A stretch of 64,000 bases of DNA from Buttiauxella brennerae ATCC 51605 (GTDB taxonomy: Bacteria; Pseudomonadota; Gammaproteobacteria; Enterobacterales; Enterobacteriaceae), in NCBI RefSeq assembly GCF_001654925.1, contig NZ_LXER01000032.1, forward strand, positions 262,112 through 326,111. The letters are read 5' to 3'. The notes under the pieces were generated by a model that was not told the origin of the DNA, searched no databases, and was given only the letters and a program-made list of their open reading frames with translations. How positions within the stretch are numbered: the first letter of the stretch is position 1; the number at the start of each line of letters is the position of its first letter. This document shows, piece by piece, positions 17,133 through 28,292 of this stretch. A program made the position numbers and the translations under genes.

Positions 17133-17177
17133 ACAGGCTGGTACGAGATAACGTTTCAGCACATAAATCCAGCCTGT
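17133..17177 (+). terminator. Inverted repeat after yhjD, possible terminator
   Basis: ACAGGCTGG and CCAGCCTGT form a nine-pair stem with a 27-base loop, followed by AACTTTTATTT. The loop is long and the T-run interrupted, so termination is only moderately supported. Confidence 0.4.
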
Positions 17178-17375
17178 AACTTTTATTTAACCTAAAAGCA
17201 GTTTTATTCACTGATTATTTAAATATGAGAAGCACGACATAGATATTTATCTTCTGGACTAAAAATTATCCTCTTAATGCTTATTTATTACACAGCCATG
17301 CCCGAAACCGTGCGTTGAAATGCGCCTTTTGCTATGCGTAATATGGCTTTCGTTCGCTATAAATAAGAAAAATCT

Positions 17376-18701
17376 ATGCAAGCCACCATCGCTAATTCAA
17401 TCAATACTGAAACTGACGCCACGCCCGTCAACTCACGCGGAAAAGTTGTCGTTGCCTCGCTTGTCGGCACCGCCATCGAATTCTTTGATTTCTATATTTA
17501 CGCCACTGCGGCGGTCATTGTATTCCCGCATATTTTCTTCCCGCAGGGTGACCCTACTGCTGCGACGCTACAATCGCTGGCAACATTCGCCATCGCCTTT
17601 GTCGCGCGCCCAATTGGTTCGGCACTCTTCGGCCACTTCGGTGACCGCGTAGGCCGCAAAGTGACACTGGTGGCATCACTTCTGACGATGGGTGTTTCAA
17701 CCGTTCTGATTGGCCTGTTGCCGAGCTATGAGACCATCGGCGTATTAGCACCGGTGCTGTTAGCTCTGGCACGCTTCGGTCAGGGCCTGGGTCTGGGCGG
17801 CGAATGGGGCGGAGCGGCATTGCTCGCAACCGAGAACGCACCACCACGCAAACGTGCGCTGTACGGTTCATTCCCGCAGTTAGGTGCGCCAATCGGCTTC
17901 TTCTTTGCCAATGGCACCTTCCTGCTGCTTTCCTGGTTACTGACTGATGAGCAGTTCATGAGCTGGGGCTGGCGCGTACCCTTTATTCTTTCTGCAGTGC
18001 TGGTGATTATCGGCCTGTATGTGCGCGTATCGCTGCATGAAACCCCGGTGTTTGCCAAAATTGCCAAAGCGGGCAAACAGGTGAAAATACCGCTCGGCAC
18101 GCTGCTGACAAAGCACCTGAAGGCGACCGTTATCGGCACCTTTATTATGCTGGCAACTTACACGCTGTTTTACATCATGACGGTCTATTCAATGACCTTC
18201 AGCACCGCCGCCGTGCCGGTAGGTCTTGGCTTCTCACGCAACGATGTGCTGTGGATGCTGATGATGGCGGTGATTGGTTTTGGTGTGATGGTGCCGATTG
18301 CGGGCTATCTGGCTGATAAATTTGGCCGCCGTAAGTGCATGATTGTGATCACCAGCCTGATGATTGTCTTTGCTTTAGCTGTGTTCCAGCCACTGTTAGG
18401 TTCCGGTAACCCGACGCTTGTGATGGCGTTCTTGCTGATTGGTCTGAGCCTGATGGGTTTAACTTTCGGCCCGATGGGCGCGCTGCTGCCAGAGTTGTTC
18501 CCGACAGAAGTGCGTTATACCGGCGCGTCGTTCTCGTATAACGTGGCATCAATTCTGGGTGCGTCTGTAGCGCCGTATATCGCCACCTGGTTGCAGGCGA
18601 ATTACGGCCTGTTCTACGTCGGCTTGTATCTGGCGGCGATGTCAGCGATTACGCTGGTTGCGCTGTTGGTGTCGAAAGAGACACGCCATTTGTCGCTTTA
18701 G
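17376..18701 (+). CDS. yhjE: MFS metabolite:H+ symporter family transporter YhjE
   Basis: 441 residues with about twelve membrane helices. It belongs to the metabolite/H+ symporter branch of the major facilitator superfamily: FGHFGDRVGRKVTL is the loop 2-3 signature, and RFGQGLGLGGEWGGAALL is the family-specific helix. It matches E. coli YhjE along its whole length. The transported substrate is unknown; relatives carry carboxylates such as alpha-ketoglutarate or osmolytes. It is preceded by a 249-bp AT-rich intergenic region and is transcribed alone. Confidence 0.93.
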   Translation: MQATIANSINTETDATPVNSRGKVVVASLVGTAIEFFDFYIYATAAVIVFPHIFFPQGDPTAATLQSLATFAIAFVARPIGSALFGHFGDRVGRKVTLVASLLTMGVSTVLIGLLPSYETIGVLAPVLLALARFGQGLGLGGEWGGAALLATENAPPRKRALYGSFPQLGAPIGFFFANGTFLLLSWLLTDEQFMSWGWRVPFILSAVLVIIGLYVRVSLHETPVFAKIAKAGKQVKIPLGTLLTKHLKATVIGTFIMLATYTLFYIMTVYSMTFSTAAVPVGLGFSRNDVLWMLMMAVIGFGVMVPIAGYLADKFGRRKCMIVITSLMIVFALAVFQPLLGSGNPTLVMAFLLIGLSLMGLTFGPMGALLPELFPTEVRYTGASFSYNVASILGASVAPYIATWLQANYGLFYVGLYLAAMSAITLVALLVSKETRHLSL

Positions 18702-18740
18702 GTTTTTCGCCCTCCCCACTAAAGGCTTTCTCTTATAAGC

Positions 18741-18880
18741 ATCTCGCTCTGGCAATCTATCAGGGCGAGATCTGTAAGATGTGAGGTTTTTCCGTTCACC
18801 GGTTCGGTGGCTTTATAAATCACAGAACAGTAAGTGAACGGAACCTTCACCTGGCTCACATAGATATGTCTAAGAGCCAG
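18741..18880. other. Highly structured intergenic region (three inverted repeats)
   Basis: Three separate stems follow yhjE: ATCTCGCTCT/AGGGCGAGAT (18741-18771), TTCCGTTCAC/GTGAACGGAA (18790-18843, perfect 10 bp) and CTGGCTC/GAGCCAG (18851-18880). None ends in a classical T-run. This could be a 3'-UTR structure, a small RNA or a mobile-repeat remnant. No coding frame is convincing here. Confidence 0.45.
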
Positions 18881-18908
18881 CCTTGGCGGTGACAACCGGC
18901 GGAGGGCC

Positions 18909-20975
18909 TCACTTCTTCATCTGCCCCAAAATACGGCTGCACTGATTGTCACCGCCTTCGGATGGCGAGATCAGCGCCAGTAGCGCAGCAGCAGGCGTCA
19001 CCAGCGTTGCCAGTGCGGCGGCGACTGCACCACGGGCAATCAACGGACCGGCTTTCACTCCGGCATCCGGGTTCTTAAACGTTCCGCGCACGTAGAGCGG
19101 CGACCGCAGGGTAATAATTCGAATCCCCTTGCTCTCCGGGTCGATGGTTAAATCGAGACGTTCAGTGGCGAAGTTGGTGGTGCCGGTGACGTTAATCAGC
19201 GAGTTTTCAGTATCAAAGGCAAAGATACGCGGCGTCGCGACACCACCGCGTAAATCGAGGTTTGCCGCCGCGCAGTTAATCCTTACTTCGTCATCACCAA
19301 AAATCTGCCCGACGATATAATTCCCGACGTTCAGACCGACGATTTCCATCAGGTTGCGGCTGATAAGCCCGTCGTTCATCAGCAGTTTCAGGTTGCCGTC
19401 GCTGCTGCCCAGCAACTCAGCAATAGAGTTGCCACGGCCCCGTAATTCCGCATCGCCGTTTAGCTCACCGAGCGTTTTCTGCATCGACTCCACTTTCGGC
19501 ATCAGTTGCTTGAGCTGCAAACGCCGCGCCTGAATATCAGCCGTGCCGCGCATCGGCTTTTTATCGCCTTCAAGATGAATGTTGGCGCTGATGGTGCCGT
19601 TCGCCATGCCAAATTTCAGCGGCGCAAGGCGCAGGTCGGCATTTTTCAGAATCACATGCGTAGACAGGTTGCTCAGTGGCAGCGTGCCGCTGTGTTCGAT
19701 ACGCCCGCCTTTAAAGCGCACGTCGGCGTCCATCACATCCCATTTGTCGGTTTCAAAACGATCATACGGCAGCACTTTGTCGGCGGGCTGAACGGTTTTC
19801 TCGCCCTTAGCCTGCTCAGACTGTTTGCTTTGCTGCGCACCTTTACCAGAATCCACCCCGATCAATGGGCCGAGATCTGCCAGGCGGAGCTGTTTAGATT
19901 CAAGGTCGCCTTCCAGTTTCGGGCGCGGTTTGCCTTGTGAATAAGTGAGCGAGCCGTGAATATCGCTGTCGCCAATCCGCCCGTTAAAATTCTGGTAGCG
20001 GAAGACCGAGCCTTTTTCGGTGTCGATTTTTGCCAGCAAATGCCCGTCGGTTTCAAACGGCGGGGTATCAGGCAGCAAAACGCCGGTCAGATCGTAGAGA
20101 TTCCCCAACGAATCGCCGGAGAATTTCAGCCGTAAATCCACGCCGCCCATTTTCATCGGGTCGTTAATTGTACCGATAAATGCCACGCGTGAGTTGCCGG
20201 AATGCACGTCGGCCTGTACCGGGAATGCGGTTTCGCCTTCGCTGCGCAGCGCTAACATGCCGCCAATTTTCCCGCTACCCTCGATAGGCTCACCGTTATA
20301 ACGGCCAGTCACTTTCAGGCCAAAAACGTAATCCCCGGCTTTTGCAGCATCTTTGCCGGTCGGCTTTTTCCCTTCCACTTCACTAAATGGCAACGGCTTA
20401 CCGAGCGGGTCGACGAGGATTTCGATATCGGCTTTGGTGAGTTTGTCGTTAATCGCGATACGGCCTTTATCGAACAGAATGTTGTCCATTCGGAATGACC
20501 AGGCTGACGGCGGCTGGTTAGGATCTTTATTTCCGTCTGAGGCTAAATTAAAGGTCCAGTTATTGTTCTTTTCCGACAGGCGAATCAGCCGCGCATCAGG
20601 TTGCACCAGCTTAATCCAGGGGATATAGACCGTTTTGGTCAGTAGCGCGAGCGGTGCGAGCGTGGCATCTACGCGTGGCAGGTGCACCATCGTCACTTCA
20701 GGAATTTCAGGGGGGTTACCAAGAATAATATCTTCGGCGTGAACGTGCGGCCAGGGCACCCAACTGCGCCAGCCTGTTTCTTCTTTGTTGCGTTCCCAAA
20801 CCACGCCCAAATCACCACGAATAGCAAACGGACGGTTCAGTTCTGTTGAGACTTTTTGGTTGATGGTCGGTTTGAGCCGGTTCCAGTCAAACGTCGCAAT
20901 CACAATGATCGCTACCACAACTAACAACAATAAAACCCCAACGGTCCCACTAACGATTTTTCCAGTTTTCGTCAT
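18909..20975 (-). CDS. yhjG: AsmA-family protein YhjG
   Basis: 688 residues from the ATG at 20975; a GTG nine bases earlier is possible, but the ATG gives the MTKTGK start seen in E. coli YhjG. One N-terminal membrane helix is followed by a long periplasmic AsmA-like region of beta-strands (about residues 30-680), ending in a hydrophobic Ala-rich stretch. AsmA-family proteins bridge the envelope and are implicated in phospholipid or outer-membrane homeostasis. The segment TDPESKGIRIITLRSPLYV-like near residue 600 is conserved. It is convergent to yhjE and in the same order as in E. coli. Confidence 0.93.
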   Translation of the reverse strand: MTKTGKIVSGTVGVLLLLVVVAIIVIATFDWNRLKPTINQKVSTELNRPFAIRGDLGVVWERNKEETGWRSWVPWPHVHAEDIILGNPPEIPEVTMVHLPRVDATLAPLALLTKTVYIPWIKLVQPDARLIRLSEKNNNWTFNLASDGNKDPNQPPSAWSFRMDNILFDKGRIAINDKLTKADIEILVDPLGKPLPFSEVEGKKPTGKDAAKAGDYVFGLKVTGRYNGEPIEGSGKIGGMLALRSEGETAFPVQADVHSGNSRVAFIGTINDPMKMGGVDLRLKFSGDSLGNLYDLTGVLLPDTPPFETDGHLLAKIDTEKGSVFRYQNFNGRIGDSDIHGSLTYSQGKPRPKLEGDLESKQLRLADLGPLIGVDSGKGAQQSKQSEQAKGEKTVQPADKVLPYDRFETDKWDVMDADVRFKGGRIEHSGTLPLSNLSTHVILKNADLRLAPLKFGMANGTISANIHLEGDKKPMRGTADIQARRLQLKQLMPKVESMQKTLGELNGDAELRGRGNSIAELLGSSDGNLKLLMNDGLISRNLMEIVGLNVGNYIVGQIFGDDEVRINCAAANLDLRGGVATPRIFAFDTENSLINVTGTTNFATERLDLTIDPESKGIRIITLRSPLYVRGTFKNPDAGVKAGPLIARGAVAAALATLVTPAAALLALISPSEGGDNQCSRILGQMKK

Positions 20976-21039
20976 GCCTTTCACCTTCTCCTGATGTGGC
21001 TCGCTTTAACTAAAGATAGTTTAGCGGGGCCAAAAGGCA

Positions 21040-21816
21040 TCAGGAGAGGCGAATCAGCACATTCTCCAACTGTTCAAATGGAATGGGGCGTGAGAGAAAA
21101 TAGCCTTGCGCGGCATAGGCGGGCGAGCTTTGGACATCACGCCATTCATCTTCAGTTTCAACACCTTCAACGATGACACCCTTACAGTAGCGGTTCATCA
21201 ATTGCAGCAGCATGGTGAATAAATTGCGACCTTCATCGGTAGTGCGCAGCATGATAAACAAGTCACGCGCGACTTTGATGTAGTCATAGTGCATCTCACT
21301 TAATGCGGAGAAGTTCGCCACACCAGTGCCGAAATCATCAAGCCACAACGGGCCAAACTCCTGCATCCCGGCAAGCGTCACTGCCTGCGGTTGGGTGATG
21401 TGCTCAACCAGCTCAAAGCGCACCCACGGCATTTTGTTGATAAGCGTAAGAATCGGCTGGTGCTGCTTCATCGCCATCAGTGTCGGGCCGTCCACATTGA
21501 CCGAGGCTAAAATTTTGTAGCCGAGGAAAATAGACTCCCACTGCGCCAGCAAGGTGAGCTGCTCTTCGATAACCATCAGCTTCGTGCGGCTGGAGACAGA
21601 CATAAAGTAGCGATCGGGCGGGATGCGAATTTCCGGCTCATCCGGGTGTGTGACCACTGTCAGCAACTCTATCGCCATTAAGTGACCATCGATTTTATAG
21701 ATCGGCTGGAAGGTGTACTGCCGCTGGCACTGTAACCAGAACCGCCGTTCCTGCAAACTTTCGACACTCGCCTCAAGCGTATTAAGCCGGTGAGTGATCT
21801 GCTTAAACTTCATCAT
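21040..21816 (-). CDS. pdeH: c-di-GMP phosphodiesterase PdeH (YhjH)
   Basis: 258 residues, a stand-alone EAL domain as in E. coli PdeH. The first motif is divergent (MAIELLTVVTHP, EAL read as ELL), and the catalytic DDFGTGVAN and the loop YDYIKVARDLF are intact; VEGVETEDEWRD carries the second Glu motif. It lowers c-di-GMP so that flagella work instead of being braked by YcgR. AGGA precedes the ATG, and a strong sigma-28 promoter match lies upstream, the flagellar control known in E. coli. The gene order with yhjG and kdgK is conserved. Confidence 0.94.
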   Translation of the reverse strand: MMKFKQITHRLNTLEASVESLQERRFWLQCQRQYTFQPIYKIDGHLMAIELLTVVTHPDEPEIRIPPDRYFMSVSSRTKLMVIEEQLTLLAQWESIFLGYKILASVNVDGPTLMAMKQHQPILTLINKMPWVRFELVEHITQPQAVTLAGMQEFGPLWLDDFGTGVANFSALSEMHYDYIKVARDLFIMLRTTDEGRNLFTMLLQLMNRYCKGVIVEGVETEDEWRDVQSSPAYAAQGYFLSRPIPFEQLENVLIRLS

Positions 21817-21860
21817 GTACGTCCTGTTTACCTTGATAACTCAGATGGCTCATCGTGAAG

Positions 21861-21887
21861 TTATCGGCGTGGCGCATGAGAACTTTA
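21861..21887 (-). promoter_or_regulatory. Sigma-28 (FliA) promoter of pdeH
   Basis: On the minus strand TAAAGTTC, an 11-base spacer, then GCCGATAA: 15 of 16 positions of the FliA consensus TAAAGTTT-N11-GCCGATAA. It lies about 45 bp upstream of the pdeH start codon. E. coli pdeH is a known class 3 flagellar gene. Confidence 0.88.
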
Positions 21888-21963
21888 TGTTCGCTTTCAG
21901 TACAACCGCAATGAAAGAGAGTTCTCTCACATTGCCAATAAACTGCCTTAGCTCAAAGTTTTC

Positions 21964-21978
21964 CGAAACATCGTTTTA
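21964..21978. promoter_or_regulatory. Candidate KdgR box upstream of kdgK
   Basis: CGAAACATCGTTTTA is close to the palindromic KdgR consensus (TGAAACA...TGTTTCA). kdgK is a member of the KdgR regulon in E. coli and Dickeya. The match is by eye. Confidence 0.5.
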
Positions 21979-22045
21979 AATTGTTTGACTCGTTTTTAGC
22001 CGCCCATCAAACTAGCGGTAATTTCATTAATTCAGGTTTACTGCT

Positions 22046-22978
22046 ATGCCAACGCGCAAAATCGCCGTTATCGGTGAATGTATGATTGAACTGTCGCAAA
22101 AAGGTGCGGAAGTTAGCCGCGGCTTTGGTGGCGATACCCTAAACACTTCCGTTTATATTGCTCGCCAGGTTGATGCTTCCGACCTTGAAGTCCATTACGT
22201 TACCGCTCTGGGCGAAGATAACTTCAGCCAACAGATGCTGGACGCATGGCAGCAAGAAAACGTTCACACCGAGCTGACTCAGCGCCTGGAGCACCGTCTG
22301 CCGGGCCTGTATTACATCGAGACCGACTCTACCGGCGAGCGCACGTTCTATTACTGGCGCAACGAAGCCGCAGCCCGTTTCTGGCTGGAGAGCGATCAAG
22401 CGCAGGCTATCTGTGCTGAACTGGCTCAGTTCGATTACCTGTATCTGAGCGGTATTAGCCTGGCTATCCTCAATGCGGCAAGCCGTGAGAAGCTGATGGC
22501 GCTGCTGACTCAGTGTCGCGCCAACGGTTGCAAGGTTATCTTCGATAACAACTACCGTCCGCGCCTGTGGGCTAGCCGTGAAGAGACGCAACAGGTCTAC
22601 CAGCAGATGCTGGCTTGTACCGATATCGCGTTCCTGACGCTGGATGACGAAGATTTGTTGTGGGGCGCAAAGCCGGTCGAAGAAGTGATTCAACGTACTC
22701 AGGCTGCTGGCGTGCACGAAGTGGTTATCAAGCGTGGTGCGGATTCTTGCCTGGTGGCCATTCAGGGCGAATCGCTGGTAGAAGTACCGGCGGTTAAATT
22801 ACCGAAAGAAAAAGTTATCGACACTACTGCGGCTGGCGACTCTTTCAGTGCGGGTTACCTGGCTGTGCGTTTGACCGGTGGCAGTGCAGAAGAAGCGGCA
22901 AAACGTGGGCATTTGACCGCGAGCACCGTGATTCAGTATCGCGGCGCGATCATTCCTAAAGAGGCGATGCCTTCGTAA
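22046..22978 (+). CDS. kdgK: 2-dehydro-3-deoxygluconokinase (KDG kinase)
   Basis: 310 residues of the PfkB/ribokinase family, matching E. coli KdgK. It phosphorylates 2-keto-3-deoxygluconate with ATP to KDPG in hexuronate and pectin breakdown. The N-terminal GECMIELS, the substrate motif GGDTLNTSVYIAR (about 31-43), and the C-terminal DTTAAGDSFSAGYL signature with the catalytic Asp are all visible. It is cytoplasmic. It lies divergent from pdeH; a KdgR-like box is in the shared region. The Shine-Dalgarno sequence is weak (CAGG, about ten bases upstream). Confidence 0.95.
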   Translation: MPTRKIAVIGECMIELSQKGAEVSRGFGGDTLNTSVYIARQVDASDLEVHYVTALGEDNFSQQMLDAWQQENVHTELTQRLEHRLPGLYYIETDSTGERTFYYWRNEAAARFWLESDQAQAICAELAQFDYLYLSGISLAILNAASREKLMALLTQCRANGCKVIFDNNYRPRLWASREETQQVYQQMLACTDIAFLTLDDEDLLWGAKPVEEVIQRTQAAGVHEVVIKRGADSCLVAIQGESLVEVPAVKLPKEKVIDTTAAGDSFSAGYLAVRLTGGSAEEAAKRGHLTASTVIQYRGAIIPKEAMPS

Positions 22979-22983
22979 TAACA

Positions 22984-23066
22984 CCTCTCACCCCGGCCCT
23001 CCCTCTTAGGAGAGGGAGAAAACCGATTAATTCCCTCTCCTGTGGGAGAGGGTTAGGGTGAGGGCA
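22984..23066. repeat. GAGAGGG-type palindromic intergenic repeat (copy 1)
   Basis: It begins with CTCACCCCGGCCCTCCCTCT and ends with GGGAGAGGGTTAGGGTGAGG, giving imperfect inverted ends plus an internal CCCTCTCC/GGAGAGGG. Similar copies occur at about 28.7, 48.6 and 63.9 kb. It lies between convergent kdgK and yhjJ. Confidence 0.85.
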
Positions 23067-23070
23067 AATG

Positions 23071-24555
23071 TTATTGTGCTGGCGGAATATCCGACACATC
23101 CTGCTTAGGTTCATCCGTTATTGGAAGCGCCTTCGAAGGAACCATCACTTTGTCCCACGTCGCTTGCAAATCCTTCATATTGAACTCAGGCTCACCTTTC
23201 GGTTGCAGCAACACTAAGGCCATCTCTTGCGACAACTGCTGGCGTAAATCCTGGTTCAGCATGTTCAGCGTCAGACTGTTCAGGAAATCCTGACGCAGTT
23301 TCTGATACTGTTCCGGTGCGATATCAACCACCTGGTTTTGCAGTGAACGCATGCGCTGGCTAATCAACACGTCGGTGTCAGTACGCGCATAAGTAGCAAA
23401 CAACTTGGCAAGCTCCGCTTTTTTCTGCGCAATTAACGCATCAAACTCTTCCTGCGAAAGCCCTTTATCACGCACCTTAAGCAACTCTTTGCCCACGGTC
23501 GCCAAATTAGCATTCAGCTTATCGTTAGGTGAATCAAGATTGATGCCACATTGCGCACGCTGGTACAGCACACGGCAATCGAAGCTCAGGTTGAGATCTG
23601 TCTGGTTCTGCTTACTGAGGTTTTGCTGCACGTGCCAGAACAAGGCCTCGCGAGCCAGATCAGCACGCCAGTAGCGCAACAGCATGGAGGATTCACGGAT
23701 CGGCTGCCAGGCGTTGTCCCACATCAGTGAGAGCCTGTCCTGACGCACGCTGTCCGTCATCAAACTGACTGGAGTGCGCTTGAGCGGAGAAAGCGTGGCG
23801 ACTGGCGCAGGCATTTCACGCTTGCCCGTCAGAGTGCCAAACGTCTTGTTGATTTGGTCAGCAACACTGCGGCTATCCACGTTACCCACAACAATGATTG
23901 TCATGGCATCCGGGGTATACCATTTCTGGTAGAACGCCTTGAGTTGTTCGATATCAACCGGTTGCTTAAGATCTTCTGCCGGGTCATGGCCCAACAGGGT
24001 GGAACCTTGCAGACGATAGCGCCAGGAACTGTCTTTGGTGTCCATCGGCCAGGTGGCAACCATATCCTGCGTTTGCAGCGCAAGGTTCACCGTTTCTGGG
24101 GTGATAGCCAGTTTGCCACTGCTGTCTGACAGATAGGTTAAGGCTTCTTTGAGCAAATCATTGCGGTTGTTCGGCAGGCTGAGATTAAACAGCGTGAAGT
24201 CATAAGAGACGACAACCGGTGGCAGCGGACGCTTCGGGTCCACACTTTGCTGCCATAGAGAACGCGCCTGCAGCGGCTGTAAGCTGCCGCTTTGTGTTAA
24301 CGCAACGCGTGGTAAAAAGTGGCTATAGCCGCTCTGCTGGGTGGTCTCAGTCAATGAGCCAGTGTTAACCAACAGACGAATTTCTATACGGTCGCTAGGA
24401 CGCTGAGGTGTGGCCAGGACTTGCCATTGAAAACCATTGGCAAGCGTACCTTGCTGCCAGGCTGGGTCGGGCTGTAGTGCTTCTGCCTGCACATTACTGG
24501 CGGCGGCGACCAACAGCAATCCGCCAGCTAAGAGTCGAATTTTGGTGCCCTGCAT
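23071..24555 (-). CDS. yhjJ: M16-family peptidase-like periplasmic protein YhjJ
   Basis: 494 residues, matching E. coli YhjJ. A signal peptide (about 1-24, ending VQA) is followed by M16A and M16 middle domains. The zinc site HxxEH of active M16 peptidases is not present: where GxxHxxEH is expected the protein reads SGYSHFLPRVAL, with His kept but the Glu-His pair replaced. It is therefore probably a catalytically inactive periplasmic homologue, perhaps a partner of an active peptidase. Its function is unknown. It is in the E. coli gene order between kdgK and dctA. Confidence 0.92.
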   Translation of the reverse strand: MQGTKIRLLAGGLLLVAAASNVQAEALQPDPAWQQGTLANGFQWQVLATPQRPSDRIEIRLLVNTGSLTETTQQSGYSHFLPRVALTQSGSLQPLQARSLWQQSVDPKRPLPPVVVSYDFTLFNLSLPNNRNDLLKEALTYLSDSSGKLAITPETVNLALQTQDMVATWPMDTKDSSWRYRLQGSTLLGHDPAEDLKQPVDIEQLKAFYQKWYTPDAMTIIVVGNVDSRSVADQINKTFGTLTGKREMPAPVATLSPLKRTPVSLMTDSVRQDRLSLMWDNAWQPIRESSMLLRYWRADLAREALFWHVQQNLSKQNQTDLNLSFDCRVLYQRAQCGINLDSPNDKLNANLATVGKELLKVRDKGLSQEEFDALIAQKKAELAKLFATYARTDTDVLISQRMRSLQNQVVDIAPEQYQKLRQDFLNSLTLNMLNQDLRQQLSQEMALVLLQPKGEPEFNMKDLQATWDKVMVPSKALPITDEPKQDVSDIPPAQ

Positions 24556-24732
24556 GTTAACCCCTGGAAAACTATCCTGATTAAAAAGTGTAATGGCGAC
24601 ATAGCATTACGCAATAAAGCCACCACAAGTGACGTTTCACCACTCCGTTTGACCGCATCTTCGCGAAAACGTCACTTTAAAAATGAAAAAAACGCCAAAG
24701 AAATTGGCTCAAGGGTCAATTATGCGCAGTCA

Positions 24733-24759
24733 CCCACAGCGAGGGCAAGTCGCTGTGGG
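24733..24759. terminator. Strong hairpin downstream of dctA
   Basis: CCCACAGCGA, seven-base loop, TCGCTGTGGG: a perfect ten-pair stem 12 bp after the dctA stop on the minus strand. It lacks a T-run, so it may stabilise the mRNA end rather than terminate by itself. Confidence 0.55.
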
Positions 24760-24771
24760 CAATTGAGGGAC

Positions 24772-26175
<1,404 letters not shown>

Positions 26176-26222
26176 TTATTGAGCTGACTCGCGCCAGCAA
26201 AATAACATTTGCAACAATTAGT

Positions 26223-28217
26223 TTACTGCTGAGTGGTAGATAAATACTGCGTATCAAACTCTTTAAGAGTCAGTGCTCTGGAGAACAAATACCCCTGAGC
26301 CAGGGTCACGCCTTCGCTCAGGAGCCAGTCGCACTGTTCCTGGCTCTCAACCCCTTCCGCCACCAGTTTCAGGCCAAGCGTTTTCGCCATACCGATAATC
26401 ACACCGGCCATTGCATTGTCTTCCGGCAGTCCATCAACAAAGCTCTTATCGAGTTTCAGGACATCTACCGGCAGTGCTTTCAGATGGTGTAAATGGCGCA
26501 GGCTGGCGTAACCCATACCAAAATCATCCAGCGCGATGCGCACTCCTGCTTTACGCAGCGGGCGCAAAATACTGACGGCTTTTTTAGGGTCATCAATACG
26601 GTGGCTTTCGGTCACTTCAAGAATCAACATGCCTGGCTGAATGCGGTAGTGCGCGAGCAATTCCAGCAGCGACGAGCCCATTTCTTCATGCAGTAATTGA
26701 TGCGCTGAGATGTTCACACTCAGCGGCATAGTGATGCCCTGATTTTGCCAGCCGGCAAGCACACGGCACGACTCTTCCAGCACCCAGTTGCCAATGGTGA
26801 ACATCAGGCCACAATCTTCAATTCGCCCAATCAAACCGTCGGGTAATGCCCAACTGCCATCCGGCTGCTGCATCCGCAGTAAAACCTCGGCACTCACCAC
26901 TTCACGCGTCTGCATATTGACCTGCGGTTGCAGCCAAATAGCAAATTGCTGGTTATCTAATGCAGTCAGTAAATCGTGCTCCTGCGTCAAATGGCGCTGC
27001 GCGATTTCCATCTGTTCAGGGTCAAAGAATTGGATCTGATTTTTACCATGGCGACGGGCTGAAAATGCCGCCGATACCGCACGGCGATACAGTTGTTCTG
27101 CGGCCAAACCACCGTGATACATCGCAATACCGATGCTCGCCGTAGGCTTAAGTGAAATCGTCTGAATCGGCAGTTTTTCGTTAAGCACGGTGATTATTTG
27201 CTTAGCAAGCGTCATGGCGCTCCAGGCATCCTGAACGCCATGGGCCAGAATCCCGAAGTCGTTCCCACTGAGCTGCGCCAGCACCATATTCGGCGGCAAC
27301 ACACTTTTAATTTTCTCGACCAGCGTCAGCAGCAGAATTTCTCGCTGCTCCTCGTTAAGCACACCGGCAGCATCCTGCAAGGTTTCGCTGGCAATCACGA
27401 TCAGCGCACTCTTCTTTTCACTCGCCGTGAGTTGTTCGAGCAACGCCAGGAACAGCGCTTTATTTGGCAGCTCCGTGAGTGTGTTGCGGGTGCTCATCGC
27501 ACTCATTTCTTCATGCAAGCGCAGCGACATTTGTTGGTTGCGGTTATAACTGCGCACCAGCATCCCGATTTCATCATCATGATGAAGAGGCGGCAATTTG
27601 AGCTGATGGCTCGCCGCATCTTGCGGGCTGAGGCTGTCCAGCTCGCGGGCGATTTTGCGGATCGGGTGCACAATTAAACGGTTAATCGACCAGCTGATGG
27701 CAACCGAAAGAATCAGCGCCAGCAACAGATATGTCGTCAGTAACGTCGAAATCGTACTGATGATGAATTTGTACATTCGCCAGGAGTCCGCCTGCAGCAC
27801 CAGATAGGCCAATGGCTGCGGGTTTGCCGGGCGCTCCAGTGAATACAGCGGTAACGAAATTTGCACGGGCAGCTCAAACAGGCGAGCAATCCACACTGGA
27901 ATCGGGCGTTCAGGTGCAAAGCTCTGGCGTAAAGCCTGGAACTGGTTCGGTAATACGACATCCGCCCGGCTGATAATGCCGGAAGGTTGAATTTGGTTCA
28001 GGATGGACTCGGCCTGAGGAATGTCCGCTTTCAGAATGGCTGCAGACAGCGGAATACGCACCGAATGGGCGATTTTCTCCATCTGGCTTGCTGTGTCGTA
28101 GCGACTTTGCTGCACAAAGTGAAAAAGCTGTACCACGATAAAAATGAAAATAAACACCACGGCAACGGCTGACACCATCGCCATTTGTTTAATCGTTAAT
28201 GAACGACTGACTCGCAA
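26223..28217 (-). CDS. pdeK: GGDEF/EAL membrane protein PdeK (YhjK)
   Basis: 664 residues, starting at the TTG at 28217 because GGAG sits six bases upstream and this gives the [12 protein letters not shown]-terminus of the E. coli protein; the upstream TTG at 28232 is less likely. One N-terminal helix, a periplasmic segment, a second helix (near 160) and HAMP precede a GGDEF domain whose signature is degenerate (SGNDF). The C-terminal EAL domain begins AEVLLRM (EAL as EVL) and keeps DDFGMGYAS and VAEGVES. In E. coli this gene (bcsC-linked) is thought to influence c-di-GMP and cellulose. It lies between dctA and the bcs block, as there. Confidence 0.92.
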   Translation of the reverse strand: MRVSRSLTIKQMAMVSAVAVVFIFIFIVVQLFHFVQQSRYDTASQMEKIAHSVRIPLSAAILKADIPQAESILNQIQPSGIISRADVVLPNQFQALRQSFAPERPIPVWIARLFELPVQISLPLYSLERPANPQPLAYLVLQADSWRMYKFIISTISTLLTTYLLLALILSVAISWSINRLIVHPIRKIARELDSLSPQDAASHQLKLPPLHHDDEIGMLVRSYNRNQQMSLRLHEEMSAMSTRNTLTELPNKALFLALLEQLTASEKKSALIVIASETLQDAAGVLNEEQREILLLTLVEKIKSVLPPNMVLAQLSGNDFGILAHGVQDAWSAMTLAKQIITVLNEKLPIQTISLKPTASIGIAMYHGGLAAEQLYRRAVSAAFSARRHGKNQIQFFDPEQMEIAQRHLTQEHDLLTALDNQQFAIWLQPQVNMQTREVVSAEVLLRMQQPDGSWALPDGLIGRIEDCGLMFTIGNWVLEESCRVLAGWQNQGITMPLSVNISAHQLLHEEMGSSLLELLAHYRIQPGMLILEVTESHRIDDPKKAVSILRPLRKAGVRIALDDFGMGYASLRHLHHLKALPVDVLKLDKSFVDGLPEDNAMAGVIIGMAKTLGLKLVAEGVESQEQCDWLLSEGVTLAQGYLFSRALTLKEFDTQYLSTTQQ

Positions 28218-28292
28218 ACTTACACTCCGCAATGACTGTGCCCTGATAGACTTTTTCTTTCCCAGGCTGAGTATACTGCATTGCAGTGATTT

